Below are positions 35,418 to 44,157 of a stretch of DNA of 64,000 bases, piece after piece (the stretch's first letter is position 1; the number at the start of each line of letters is the position of its first letter). The translations under genes were made by a program, and so were the position numbers. The notes beneath the pieces were generated by a model. It did not search any database, was not told the origin of the DNA, and saw nothing but the letters and a program-made list of their open reading frames with translations. The DNA lies in contig NZ_QRDQ01000009.1 of assembly GCF_003385895.1 (NCBI RefSeq), positions 744,001 through 808,000 of the forward strand. Direction: 5' to 3'. This DNA is from Flavobacterium cutihirudinis. Its GTDB lineage: Bacteria; Bacteroidota; Bacteroidia; Flavobacteriales; Flavobacteriaceae.

Positions 35418-36137
35418 TTATAGTTTTTCAGTAGTCTTTTTAACTATTTTTTCAATTCTGCCATCTAAATCTTTTAAAAGTTCATCTAATGCGCTTTCAC
35501 ACATTGGCAATACTTTATCAAAAGACAAAACAGGAATTCCGCCTACAATTGTTCCTGTTTTTTTAGAGGTTGCACCTTCACTAAAAGCAAATACTTTTTT
35601 TCCGGTTTTATCATACAAAGCAATTCTTGCATAAGCTTTCATCTTGATAGTACCAGTTCCTGCAACAGCGAATCCTTTTACTACAGCAAAGTGAATTTCA
35701 GTAAACAAAACACCATCAGCATTATCTTTAAACATAGTAGCTGTTGCCACTTCGTTTGCAGAACCATTTGCTCCTTCATAAATATATTTGTAACCAGGAT
35801 AATTGATAATATATTTTCCTTTTTCACCTTCTCTGTCAAAATGAGGAACATAATCGATATATTCTTGTTTTTGCGTCACTTCACTTTCCGGAATTAAATC
35901 AAATGGGAATTTTTTTGAGTAATCATTAAAAAAAGCAGTGTGGTATTTTTCCAAAATTGGAAGTAAATTAAAATTCGGATCACTTCCTAAATCAGTTACT
36001 GCAGCTACAGCATTTAAACCAAGCTCAGAAAGATCAATTGTTTTGTCTGTGTAAAAAGAAACAACAGCAATTTTTTTCTTTTGTGAATAACTGTTTAAAG
36101 CAAATAATACGGTTAAAATAAGTAAAATTCTTTTCAT
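35418..36137 (-). CDS. Exported hypothetical protein conserved-looking, function unknown
   Basis: 239 residues with signal peptide (MKRILLILTVLFALNSYSQ). The mature part begins KKKIAVVSFYTDKTIDLS and has EVATATMFKDNADGVLFTEIHFAVVKGFAV, reminiscent of proteins that build or sense lipoprotein-like complexes. I cannot assign a family. It ends in a basic and acidic helix (ALDELLKDLDGRIEKIVKK). A TACATTTG box on the minus strand at 36203-36210 and the terminator near 35380 define it as a single-gene transcript. Confidence 0.75.
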   Translation of the reverse strand: MKRILLILTVLFALNSYSQKKKIAVVSFYTDKTIDLSELGLNAVAAVTDLGSDPNFNLLPILEKYHTAFFNDYSKKFPFDLIPESEVTQKQEYIDYVPHFDREGEKGKYIINYPGYKYIYEGANGSANEVATATMFKDNADGVLFTEIHFAVVKGFAVAGTGTIKMKAYARIALYDKTGKKVFAFSEGATSKKTGTIVGGIPVLSFDKVLPMCESALDELLKDLDGRIEKIVKKTTEKL

Positions 36138-36202
36138 TGTTTTTGTTAATTGTTTTTAGATTGTTAGTTAATTGAAATTGCATTTTAAGAAAAAATAGCG
36201 TT

Positions 36203-36210
36203 CAAATGTA
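36203..36210 (-). promoter_or_regulatory. -7 promoter box for the 36137 gene
   Basis: TACATTTG on the minus strand, matching TAnnTTTG, with a predicted leader of about 60 nt. It sits immediately downstream of the terminator of the DUF721 transcript. Confidence 0.6.
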
Positions 36211-36222
36211 TCGCAAAAAAAA

Positions 36223-36243
36223 ACACTTCCCAACAGAAGTGTT
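36223..36243 (-). terminator. Terminator of the DUF721 transcript
   Basis: Stem ACACTTC / GAAGTGT with a 6-base loop. On the minus strand it is followed by a run of T (A-run at 36214-36222). It lies 34 bp past the DUF721 stop. Confidence 0.82.
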
Positions 36244-36276
36244 AATTATTTTTTAAAAATTATCTTATTAAAAAAA

Positions 36277-36573
36277 CTATCGTAAAACAACGTCTTTTAC
36301 TACATCACGACCCAATTCCTCATTAATCATCTTTACAATTTTAGATTTTCCGTGACTTAATTCTTCTCTTAAAACAGCTGATCCAAGTTCAACATAAAGC
36401 GTGCTTCCTTTCAAAACAACATTCTTAGTATATGTCTTTACACCATTACCCATTAAGTTTGCCCAGGCATCTTTAACATCAATCTGATCCATTCCCGGTT
36501 GCAGTTTATTCACCTGAATAATCTGTTGTAGCACCGCTCCAATTGTACTCTCGCTATTTAGTCTTTTTGCCAT
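36277..36573 (-). CDS. DUF721 (DciA-like) protein
   Basis: 98 residues, matching DUF721: MAKRLNSESTIGAVLQQIIQ, then DAWANLMGNGVKTYTKNVVLKGSTLYVELGSAVLREELSH. The family includes DciA, a bacterial replicative-helicase loader or partner, though short Bacteroidota versions are poorly studied. The start overlaps the end of the upstream lipoprotein gene by 20 bp, so translation is coupled. Confidence 0.85.
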   Translation of the reverse strand: MAKRLNSESTIGAVLQQIIQVNKLQPGMDQIDVKDAWANLMGNGVKTYTKNVVLKGSTLYVELGSAVLREELSHGKSKIVKMINEELGRDVVKDVVLR

Positions 36574-36994
36574 CGCTTAAAATATTAACTGGTGCTGCTT
36601 TTTTATAATGATATTCTTTATTCTGCTCATTTTTGACTACAAATTCCTTATCCGAAATTGAAATTAATTCCTCGCTCCATTTTGCATAATCTGTCTTATA
36701 ATCCAAAAAAGTGCCTTTATCTGTATTTCGCACCAAAAAATTTTCAAAAGTATTTGTTGTTAAAAAAGTTCCGTCTAGCTGCGCCATAACTTTTGTCCTT
36801 GTTCCTTTTGTACCTTTTACGGTAAAGAAATCAAAATTCTCATTCATTCCATATGCTTTCTCTTCCCCTTTATCAAAAACTACTTTTTCAATTTCCCAAT
36901 AACCATTGAGTTTTGCAATATCCTCCTGTTTTATTTCCTGCTTGCAACTTACAAACAAAAGCGATAAAACCAAAATCATAAAAGTGTTTTTCAT
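36554..36994 (-). CDS. Lipocalin-like lipoprotein
   Basis: 146 residues with a lipoprotein leader ending LFVSC (Cys17). The mature part LNGYWEIEKVVFDKGEEKAYGMNENFDFF resembles the opening strands of lipocalin-like domains found in Bacteroidota, and the chain alternates short beta strands throughout. No ligand can be inferred. It is the first gene of a two-gene unit with DUF721. The pairing of an envelope lipoprotein with a DNA-related protein is probably positional rather than functional. Confidence 0.75.
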   Translation of the reverse strand: MKNTFMILVLSLLFVSCKQEIKQEDIAKLNGYWEIEKVVFDKGEEKAYGMNENFDFFTVKGTKGTRTKVMAQLDGTFLTTNTFENFLVRNTDKGTFLDYKTDYAKWSEELISISDKEFVVKNEQNKEYHYKKAAPVNILSDGKKTK

Positions 36995-37049
36995 ATTGTA
37001 TTTTATTACTGGTAAATGAGTTTTTTATCTAAACAAAGTTTCAGAATTA

Positions 37050-37131
37050 GGAGCTTATTCCTGCTATCCGCTGTATCTTTTATGGTGAACACCACCATAA
37101 AAGGATGCCGCTCCTATCAGGGCTAGGGCTC
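37050..37131. repeat. Intergenic GC-rich repeat with central hairpin
   Basis: An 82-bp element starting GGAGCTTATTCCTGCTATCC and ending CTCCTATCAGGGCTA. Its centre folds as ATCTTTTATGGTG / CACCATAAAAGGAT. It resembles a repeat common in flavobacterial genomes. It occupies the 395-bp space 36995-37389, which otherwise holds only AT-rich sequence without a supported gene. Confidence 0.72.
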
Positions 37132-37389
37132 ATGTTTTCACAAGAAATTTTCGTGAACTACAAAGGTAAACTTATAAACTTCAAAAGAAATATTTATAAT
37201 CAATTTATTCCAGGAATTTTAAAAAATCAATTTAGAAAAACCTTCAGGCTTATTCTATCAACATTATACCTTTTTGAGACCAAAGCACAATTCTTATTTA
37301 AAGACATTTGCAAAAACACAACTACAACCAATTAATAATCAAAAAACATAAACGAAACGATATTCCGAAATTCTCGAATATAAAAACAA

Positions 37390-37911
37390 ATGAAAAAACC
37401 TTATCTACTATTTTTTTTCGCATTTACTACACTTTTAAGCTGTATAGAATCAAAACAGAAAAAAAATCTTGTTTCTGAAATAACAAATGCCAGTAAACCC
37501 AAAACCATTAGCTTAATTAAACAAGAAGAAATAGATTCTATTTTGCCAAACAAAAGCAATACAAAAAATGAGAGCGACAGAAAATCTCCCATTACGATTG
37601 TAAAAAGCTCGCTATCCAAAAACCTATACTCAGATCATAAGGACATCAAAATAATTTTTAAAAATTCAGGAAAAAAGGCTATTAAAGCAATTAAGCTTGA
37701 ATGGCAATGTTTAAATTCATTTAACGAACATGCCAACGGAAGAAATTTTTACGGAGAAGGAACATTTGAAGGAAAATCGACTTCTTTGCTTAAACCGGGA
37801 CAAATCCAAATTAAAACCTGGGAAGATTTTTCTACAGATGCAAGTAAGATTACCAAAGTAAGAGCTAACTGTATTGTCTTCACCGACGGAACGAAGTGGG
37901 AAATACAATAA
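37390..37911 (+). CDS. Hypothetical lipoprotein
   Basis: 173 residues with a lipoprotein leader (TLLSC, Cys18). A low-complexity Ser/Lys/Asn-rich linker runs to about 70. A beta-rich C-terminal domain follows (DIKIIFKNSGKKAIKAIKLEWQC to VFTDGTKWEIQ), resembling FxLYD/DUF5780-type domains. No enzymatic motif is seen. It is a lone plus-strand gene in a minus-strand neighbourhood, flanked by the 37.1-kb repeat and the interrupted metalloprotease gene. Confidence 0.72.
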   Translation: MKKPYLLFFFAFTTLLSCIESKQKKNLVSEITNASKPKTISLIKQEEIDSILPNKSNTKNESDRKSPITIVKSSLSKNLYSDHKDIKIIFKNSGKKAIKAIKLEWQCLNSFNEHANGRNFYGEGTFEGKSTSLLKPGQIQIKTWEDFSTDASKITKVRANCIVFTDGTKWEIQ

Positions 37912-37982
37912 ACGTTCTTCAAAAAATGATTATAATCAAAATGGGAACGGACTATTCATTTTATCAATAAACAGCCTGAAGT

Positions 37983-38591
37983 TTATATTAAATGCCAGCC
38001 TTTACTTTTTAAAAAGCTTTTGCAATCCTTGCAGAAACATTTTTCTTGATCGAGTGGGTTCCCTCCTTCAGCATCACGCATCAAACAGGTTTTTATTTTG
38101 CAATGTGGTAAACCTGCCGTATGACCGAGTTCATGCAATACAAGTTTATAAAACTGCTGATTTTTATTTTTAACAGACAATCTAAAATCAGAAACTACGC
38201 AGGCCGTTCCGGGATTATAACCTAATCCCATTACACCCCAATCGCTTATTCCGTTTTTAGTTGTGCTTATATCAGAATTCGATAATCCAACAATTACAGA
38301 ATCCTTGCCAATATTATTTTTAAGACATTTAATTATACTATCAGCGCGATATCTATTTCTTGGTTTGTATTATGAACCCTCAGGAAAAGTAATATTTGAT
38401 CTTAAGACTACTTTCGGATTTATAGTCTTAATTTGAACAAATACATTTTGCGATTGCTCTTCCTTAAAACTACCAAGAGGCTGAATCACAATTACTTTCT
38501 GAACTGCATTTTGACTTTTATCCATTCTCTCGCTTTTTCCTTGTTTACATGAAAATACAGTAAAAAGAAAAACAAGAAAAAAGCATTTCAT
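37983..38591 (-). pseudogene. Archaemetzincin-like zinc metalloprotease lipoprotein, interrupted by one in-frame TAA
   Basis: One continuous frame of 202 codons with a single TAA at codon 74 (38370-38372). The first part is a lipoprotein leader (FTVFSC) plus QKVIVIQPLGSF and KVVLRSNITFPEGS. After the stop the same frame reads YKPRNRYRADSIIKCL and ends with the catalytic block HELGHTAGLPHC, TCLM and KCFCKDC. That is the archaemetzincin (M54) zinc site HExxHxxGxxHC with a second cysteine zinc site. No frameshift is needed, so a point mutation (for example TAT to TAA) explains it. An internal ATG at 38231 would give an 82-residue remnant carrying the zinc site. It lies 19 bp after a small membrane gene in the ftsY transcript. 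Confidence 0.85.
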
Positions 38592-38610
38592 ATCAAAATC
38601 TGCTAATAAA

Positions 38611-38793
38611 CTATTGCTTAGTGCGCAATCTTTTAAGAACTCCCATAAAGAAGAAGCCTATGCCCAGAACTAATAAAATATAATAAAAAGAAAGACTATT
38701 ATCTCTCAAAACATTTGCCAAAACAAAACATATAACGCTCACAAAATAAAACGCAATAGCTGGAATATTTTTTAAAGATTCAAAACTCATCAT
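38611..38793 (-). CDS. Small two-TM membrane protein downstream of ftsY
   Basis: 60 residues, mostly hydrophobic: two TM helices at about 10-28 and 33-52, and a basic end (KRLRTKQ). No family recognised. It begins 3 bp after the ftsY stop, so it is translated from the same mRNA. The tight coupling to the signal-recognition receptor is suggestive, but the function is unknown. Confidence 0.75.
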   Translation of the reverse strand: MMSFESLKNIPAIAFYFVSVICFVLANVLRDNSLSFYYILLVLGIGFFFMGVLKRLRTKQ

Positions 38794-38796
38794 AAT

Positions 38797-39750
38797 TTAT
38801 TTAAAGAAACTGTCAACGAATTCATATTTATTGAAAACCTGTAAATCTTCAATCCCTTCGCCAACTCCAATATATTTTACCGGAATTTTAAATTGGTCTG
38901 AAATACCAATTACAACACCACCTTTTGCTGTTCCATCCAATTTAGTTACCGCTAACGAAGTAACTTCTGTAGCTGCGGTAAACTGTTTTGCCTGCTCAAA
39001 AGCATTTTGACCTGTTGAACCATCTAAAACCAAAAGCACATCATGAGGAGCATCAGCAACAACTTTCTGCATTACACGTTTTACTTTCGTTAATTCGTTC
39101 ATCAAATTAATTTTATTGTGCAAACGTCCAGCAGTATCAATAATAACAACGTCAGCATTTTGCGCCACAGCAGATTGTAAGGTATCAAAAGCTACCGAAG
39201 CTGGATCACTTCCCATATTTTGTCTTACAATTGGCACATCTACTCTATCCGCCCAAACTTGCAATTGATCAATAGCAGCAGCACGGAAAGTATCAGCAGC
39301 TCCTAAAACCACTTTATGACCCGCTTTCTTAAATTGATATGCTAATTTTCCAATCGTTGTAGTTTTTCCAACACCATTTACTCCAACAACCATTAAAACG
39401 TAGGGTTTTTTATCTTTTGGAACTTCGAATTCTGTCGCTTCGCCAGTATTGGTTTCAGATAACAATGCACCAATTTCATCTCTTAGAATCTGATTTAGTT
39501 CTTCAGTTCCTAAATATTTATCTTCGGCAACACGTTTTTCTATTCTTTCGATAATTTTCAAAGTTGTGTTTACACCAACATCAGAAGCTACAAGAACTTC
39601 TTCCAGATTATCCAAAACATCGTCATCGACTTTAGATTTTCCGGCTACGGCTTTACTTAACTTTGAAAAAAAAGTAGTTTTTGTTTTTTCAAGACCTTTG
39701 TCTAAAGTCTCTTTTTTTTCGCTAGAGAATAATTTTTTAAAAAAACTCAT
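38797..39750 (-). CDS. ftsY: Signal recognition particle receptor FtsY
   Basis: 317 residues. The short Lys-rich N-end lacks the long acidic A domain of E. coli. The N domain runs to about 95 and the GTPase G domain follows. G1 is GVNGVGKTTTIGKLA, G2 is AADTFRAAA, G3 is DTAGR and G4 is TKLDGTAKGG. It receives ribosome-SRP complexes at the inner membrane. It lies downstream of the rpmB-rpmG-DUF4295 set but is separated from it by a terminator and has its own -7 box. Confidence 0.97.
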   Translation of the reverse strand: MSFFKKLFSSEKKETLDKGLEKTKTTFFSKLSKAVAGKSKVDDDVLDNLEEVLVASDVGVNTTLKIIERIEKRVAEDKYLGTEELNQILRDEIGALLSETNTGEATEFEVPKDKKPYVLMVVGVNGVGKTTTIGKLAYQFKKAGHKVVLGAADTFRAAAIDQLQVWADRVDVPIVRQNMGSDPASVAFDTLQSAVAQNADVVIIDTAGRLHNKINLMNELTKVKRVMQKVVADAPHDVLLVLDGSTGQNAFEQAKQFTAATEVTSLAVTKLDGTAKGGVVIGISDQFKIPVKYIGVGEGIEDLQVFNKYEFVDSFFK

Positions 39751-39873
39751 TTTTTTTGTAGATTATTTGATTATTAGATTTCTTGATTTTCAGATCAGAA
39801 ATCTAAATCTTTAAAGAAAGTGCAATTGTTTCTCAAAAAAGAGTCAATTGTTGCGATTCTTTAAATTTATAGA

Positions 39874-39881
39874 CAAATATA
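39874..39881 (-). promoter_or_regulatory. -7 promoter box of ftsY
   Basis: TATATTTG on the minus strand fits TAnnTTTG. It lies just after the DUF4295 terminator, with a predicted leader of about 120 nt. Confidence 0.6.
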
Positions 39882-39887
39882 GGTAAT

Positions 39888-39920
39888 AAAAAAGCTACTT
39901 CCGAATGAAAGTAGCTTTTC
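39888..39920 (-). terminator. Terminator after the ribosomal protein operon
   Basis: Stem AAAAGCTACTTTC-like arms (AAAGCTACTT / AAGTAGCTTT) with a 7-base loop, and T-rich sequence on the minus-strand side. It lies 19 bp past the DUF4295 stop. Confidence 0.85.
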
Positions 39921-39938
39921 TATATATTGTAATGTTAA

Positions 39939-40091
39939 TTATTTCTTTTTCAAGAATTCATCAACTTCTTCAGGAGCCATAATAGATTCTACGAATGTAT
40001 ATGCACCAGTTTTAGGAGATTTTACCATTTTGATGGCTTTTGATAATCTCTTAGAAGATGTTTGTAACGATGCTACGGTTTTCTTTGCCAT
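39939..40091 (-). CDS. DUF4295 protein, Bacteroidota-specific ribosomal protein (bL38)
   Basis: A 50-residue basic protein starting MAKKTVASLQTSSKRLSKAI and ending APEEVDEFLKKK. The sequence VKSPKTGAYTFVESIM is the DUF4295 signature. It is encoded directly after rpmG, as in other Bacteroidota. As I recall, the Flavobacterium johnsoniae ribosome structure shows this protein as a phylum-specific large-subunit component named bL38. Codon use and basic composition agree with a ribosomal protein. Confidence 0.9.
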   Translation of the reverse strand: MAKKTVASLQTSSKRLSKAIKMVKSPKTGAYTFVESIMAPEEVDEFLKKK

Positions 40092-40165
40092 GATTCAATG
40101 TTATTTGAAATTCAATAAATCTTCAAATGAAAAACCATTTGAGATTTTATCAAAATCTCTAATTA

Positions 40166-40348
40166 TTACTTAATTTCTTTGTGAACTGTTACTCTTTTCA
40201 AGATTGGATTAAATTTTTTAATCTCTAATCTGTCTGGAGTATTTTTTTTGTTCTTAGTTGTAATATATCTAGAAGTTCCTGGAACACCAGAAGTCTTGTG
40301 CTCAGTACATTCTAAAATTACTTGGATTCTATTACCTTTCTTTGCCAT
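40166..40348 (-). CDS. rpmG: 50S ribosomal protein bL33
   Basis: 60 residues: [18 protein letters not shown], then [23 protein letters not shown]. It is a zinc-free bL33 with one Cys and without the paired CxxC motifs of the zinc form. It lies 27 bp downstream of rpmB and 74 bp before DUF4295. Confidence 0.97.
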
Positions 40349-40375
40349 CTTGCTATATATTTATTTAGGAAAAGA

Positions 40376-40612
40376 TTATTTGATAAATCCTTCTGACTGT
40401 GCTTTTTTCAAAACAGCAGTGATTCCATTTTTATTAATTGTTTTTATCGTAGATGCTGCTACTCTAAGAGTAATCCATCTATCTTCTTCTGGAAGATAAA
40501 AACGCTTTTTAACTAAGTTTACAGAAAACTTTCTCTTAGTTTTGTTCATAGCGTGAGAAACGTTATTTCCTACCATCGCTCTTTTACCTGTAAGGTCACA
40601 AACTCTTGACAT
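40376..40612 (-). CDS. rpmB: 50S ribosomal protein bL28
   Basis: 78 residues: [29 protein letters not shown] is the bL28 start, with [18 protein letters not shown] in the middle. Only one Cys is present, so no zinc site. It is the first gene of the rpmB-rpmG-DUF4295 operon; the next gene upstream (cinA) is 71 bp away on the same strand. Confidence 0.97.
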   Translation of the reverse strand: MSRVCDLTGKRAMVGNNVSHAMNKTKRKFSVNLVKKRFYLPEEDRWITLRVAASTIKTINKNGITAVLKKAQSEGFIK

Positions 40613-40683
40613 TATACTTATCTTTTATCGTTATTCAAAATCAGGGTGCAAAGAAAAGAAAAATAAACCATTGTAGCAAAAAA

Positions 40684-41952
<1,269 letters not shown>

Positions 41953-42068
41953 TTATCTCTTACATTAAGTAAGACTATAAGGTTTTAATAGAAAATTTAA
42001 ATTTTGTTTTGGAGGATGATATTAACGGCTTAACAAATTACAAACCGTCCCAAAATTTAAAGAAGAAA

Positions 42069-42111
42069 TTTGATCTATTCCAATATTTAGTTAACTAGAA
42101 TAGATCAAATT
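42069..42111 (-). terminator. Terminator of the Hpt transcript
   Basis: Perfect 13-bp stem ATTTGATCTATTC / GAATAGATCAAAT with a 17-base loop. On the minus strand it is followed by TTTCTTCTTT. It lies 7 bp downstream of the Hpt stop. Confidence 0.75.
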
Positions 42112-42117
42112 ATATAT

Positions 42118-42462
42118 TTAAAGATCAAAGTCTTTTTTAATTTCTTTTATCGCATCTTTCACTTGTACCCTAATACTTTTGAAAGTTTCGATAATATCTT
42201 TTTTCTTGCCTTCTGCTTTCGTCCAGGCTTCTACCTGAAGAATTTCCTCAAATGCCACATTCAAACCCATTAAATCTAAAGTTGGTTTTATTTTATGCGC
42301 ATAAGAGTAAGCATACTTATGATCTTTCTTCTTAATTCCTTCTTTGATTTGCTTTAAATCTTCAGGAACTTCAGTAACGAATAATTTCAGAATTTCGTTT
42401 ACAAATTCAGGATCATTATCTGAAAGCGCATACACTTTCGAAAGGTTGTATTTTAAAGCCAT
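42118..42462 (-). CDS. Orphan histidine phosphotransfer (Hpt) domain protein
   Basis: 114 residues, one Hpt four-helix bundle, with the phospho-acceptor His56 in SYAHKIKPTLDLMG. Such proteins shuttle phosphate between hybrid kinases and response regulators. No cognate kinase is encoded nearby. The start codon overlaps the FAH-gene stop by one base (TAATG), so the two are translated together although no functional link is known. Confidence 0.88.
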   Translation of the reverse strand: MALKYNLSKVYALSDNDPEFVNEILKLFVTEVPEDLKQIKEGIKKKDHKYAYSYAHKIKPTLDLMGLNVAFEEILQVEAWTKAEGKKKDIIETFKSIRVQVKDAIKEIKKDFDL

Positions 42463-43073
42463 TATTTTACTTGTATTCTGAATAATTTTTTATCTTCTAA
42501 AAAGCCTTCTAAAACATCATTTGGTTTTACGGGCGCAACACCTGCAGGCGTTCCTGTAAAAATAATATCACCAATTTTTAAAGTAAAAAATTGCGATACG
42601 TGAGCAATCAGTTCATCAATTTTCCAAAGCATCATTTCTGAATTTCCCTTTTGAACCGTTTCTGCATTATTTCGTAATTCAAAATTAAGATTTTCCATAG
42701 AAACAAAGTCCGTTTTTGGCAAAAAATCACCTATAACCGCCGAGCCATCAAATGCTTTGGCTTTTTCCCAAGGAAGTCCTTTTTCTTTTAATTTACTTTG
42801 CAGATCACGCGCTGTAAAATCAATTCCGACACTTATTTCATCATAATATTTATGAGCAAACTTCGGCTCAATATATTTTCCAACTTTATTAATCTTAACG
42901 ATGATTTCAACTTCGTGATGAACATCTTCAGAAAACTCAGGAATTACAAAAGGATGCTGTTTCAATAAAACCGCAGAATCAGGTTTCATAAAAACCACCG
43001 GTTCTGTTGGACGCTCGTTTTTTAATTCCTCTATATGATTGGCATAATTCCTGCCGACACAGATAATCTTCAT
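42462..43073 (-). CDS. Fumarylacetoacetate hydrolase (FAH) family enzyme
   Basis: 203 residues, the short FAH/YcgM-like type: MKIICVGRNYANHIEEL, PVVFMKPDSAVL, the metal ligands in HHEVEIIVKI, IDFTARDLQ and the closing FTGTPAGVAPVKPND. The family includes acylpyruvases, oxaloacetate decarboxylases and 2,4-diketo-3-deoxy-L-fuconate hydrolases. Here it lies with Hpt and exonuclease genes, so a general housekeeping role (acylpyruvase or oxaloacetate tautomerase) is more likely than a fucose role, although a fucose operon lies 11 kb away. Confidence 0.9.
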   Translation of the reverse strand: MKIICVGRNYANHIEELKNERPTEPVVFMKPDSAVLLKQHPFVIPEFSEDVHHEVEIIVKINKVGKYIEPKFAHKYYDEISVGIDFTARDLQSKLKEKGLPWEKAKAFDGSAVIGDFLPKTDFVSMENLNFELRNNAETVQKGNSEMMLWKIDELIAHVSQFFTLKIGDIIFTGTPAGVAPVKPNDVLEGFLEDKKLFRIQVK

Positions 43074-43079
43074 TCTTCT

Positions 43080-43166
43080 TAGTTTTCAGTCGCAGTTTTC
43101 AGTCGCAGTTTCAAAAAACACAGAATTAGGCCTCAGTAAAAAACTGAATACTGAGACTGCGACCGA
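43080..43166. repeat. Short tandem and inverted repeat between exonuclease and FAH genes
   Basis: TTTTCAGTCGCAG occurs twice in tandem near 43083-43108, and an inverted version (GAGACTGCGACCGAAAAC) lies at about 43149-43166. The arms can pair into a hairpin. No gene lies in this 97-bp space. Confidence 0.7.
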
Positions 43167-43170
43167 AAAC

Positions 43171-43941
43171 TTATTTCGTATTTAATTTTCTTAATTTAAT
43201 TGCTGTCAAAACTTTTTTGGTATACAAAGGAAAATCAGCATTTTGAATCCAGCTAAAATAACCAGGCTCCGATTCTAAAACTTTCTCAACCTTCGCTCCT
43301 TTATGTTTTCCAAAAGTAAAAATTTCCTCGTTATCTTTATCAAAAGCAATCATTCCGGCAAAATCGGCGATTTTTTTACGAGTTGTAAATTCAGATAAAG
43401 ACTTCATATCGTTTTCCAATTCTGGGTAACGATCCAATTGCGCTTTTAGGATTTCATAAGTTGCCATTGTATCAGCTTCCGCAGAGTGTGCGTTTTCAAG
43501 GCTTTTTCCGCAATAAAATTTCAATGCAGCACTTAAAGTACGCTCTTCCATTTTATGAAAAATCGTCTGAACATCTACAGAAACCTTATTCTTCATGTCA
43601 AAATCAACTCCTGCTCGTAGTAATTCTTCTGCCAAAAGTGGAATATCAAAGCGATCTGAATTAAATCCGCCTAAATCGCTGTCTTTAATCATATTGTAAA
43701 CTTGCGGCGCCAATTCAGCAAAAGTTGGTTCATTAGCTACTTTTTCATCAGTAATACCATGTACAGTCGTAGTTTGTGGAGGAATCGGAATTGTCGGATT
43801 CACCAACCAGGTTTTACTTTCTTTATTTCCGTTTGGAAAAACTTTAAATATTGAAATTTCTACGATACGATCTTTACCGATATCAATTCCAGTTGTTTCA
43901 AGATCAAAAAAGCAAATTGGTTTGTTAAGTTTTAATTCCAT
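43171..43941 (-). CDS. DEDDh-type 3'-5' exonuclease (DnaQ-like)
   Basis: 256 residues from the ATG at 43941, chosen because the protein starts MELKLNKPICFFDLETTGID there. An upstream in-frame extension of 31 residues is Lys/Asn-rich and unlike the family. ExoI motif FFDLETTG has Asp and Glu ligands. ExoII is in GGFNSDRFDIPLL and ExoIII in HSAEADTMATYEIL. A C-terminal module TFGKHKGAKVEKV is of the DUF3820/exonuclease-associated type. It may act in DNA repair or RNA processing. No polymerase III alpha neighbour. Confidence 0.92.
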   Translation of the reverse strand: MELKLNKPICFFDLETTGIDIGKDRIVEISIFKVFPNGNKESKTWLVNPTIPIPPQTTTVHGITDEKVANEPTFAELAPQVYNMIKDSDLGGFNSDRFDIPLLAEELLRAGVDFDMKNKVSVDVQTIFHKMEERTLSAALKFYCGKSLENAHSAEADTMATYEILKAQLDRYPELENDMKSLSEFTTRKKIADFAGMIAFDKDNEEIFTFGKHKGAKVEKVLESEPGYFSWIQNADFPLYTKKVLTAIKLRKLNTK

Positions 43942-44105
43942 TTTAATTTTTATAAGATTACAAATGTAATTTTTAAAGCCGAATTTCCGACCTCTATTTA
44001 TATTTTTTTTGCCCACAAAGAAGCTATTTTTCAAATTTTAACTTCAATAAAGAACCAAAACAGCCGTTGCCAAAAAATTACCTTTCCTTTTTCTTACTAA
44101 TAAAA

Positions 44106-44136
44106 AACCCGGAAAAATGAAATCATTTTCCGGGTC
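44106..44136 (-). terminator. Terminator of the E2 gene
   Basis: Stem ACCCGGAAAA / TTTTCCGGGT with loop around TGAAATCA. On the minus strand it is followed by TTTTTTATTAG. It lies 22 bp after the stop of the lipoamide acyltransferase gene. Confidence 0.9.
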
Positions 44137-44157
44137 TTAAATTTATTTATAAATGGA

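Noticed and set aside
37105..37335. 76-codon open frame on the plus strand in the 36995-37389 spacer
   Set aside because: It begins inside the GC-rich repeat, has no promoter-like or family features, and its Lys/Phe/Asn-rich sequence looks like translated AT-rich spacer.
37983..38231. Short stand-alone metalloprotease of 82 residues
   Set aside because: The same frame continues upstream past a single TAA into a lipoprotein leader with family-like residues, so it is the remnant of a longer gene rather than an independent small gene.
43942..44034. N-terminal extension of the exonuclease starting MKNSFFVGKK
   Set aside because: The domain starts at MELKLNKPICFFDLETTG; the 31 upstream residues are low complexity and unlike the family.
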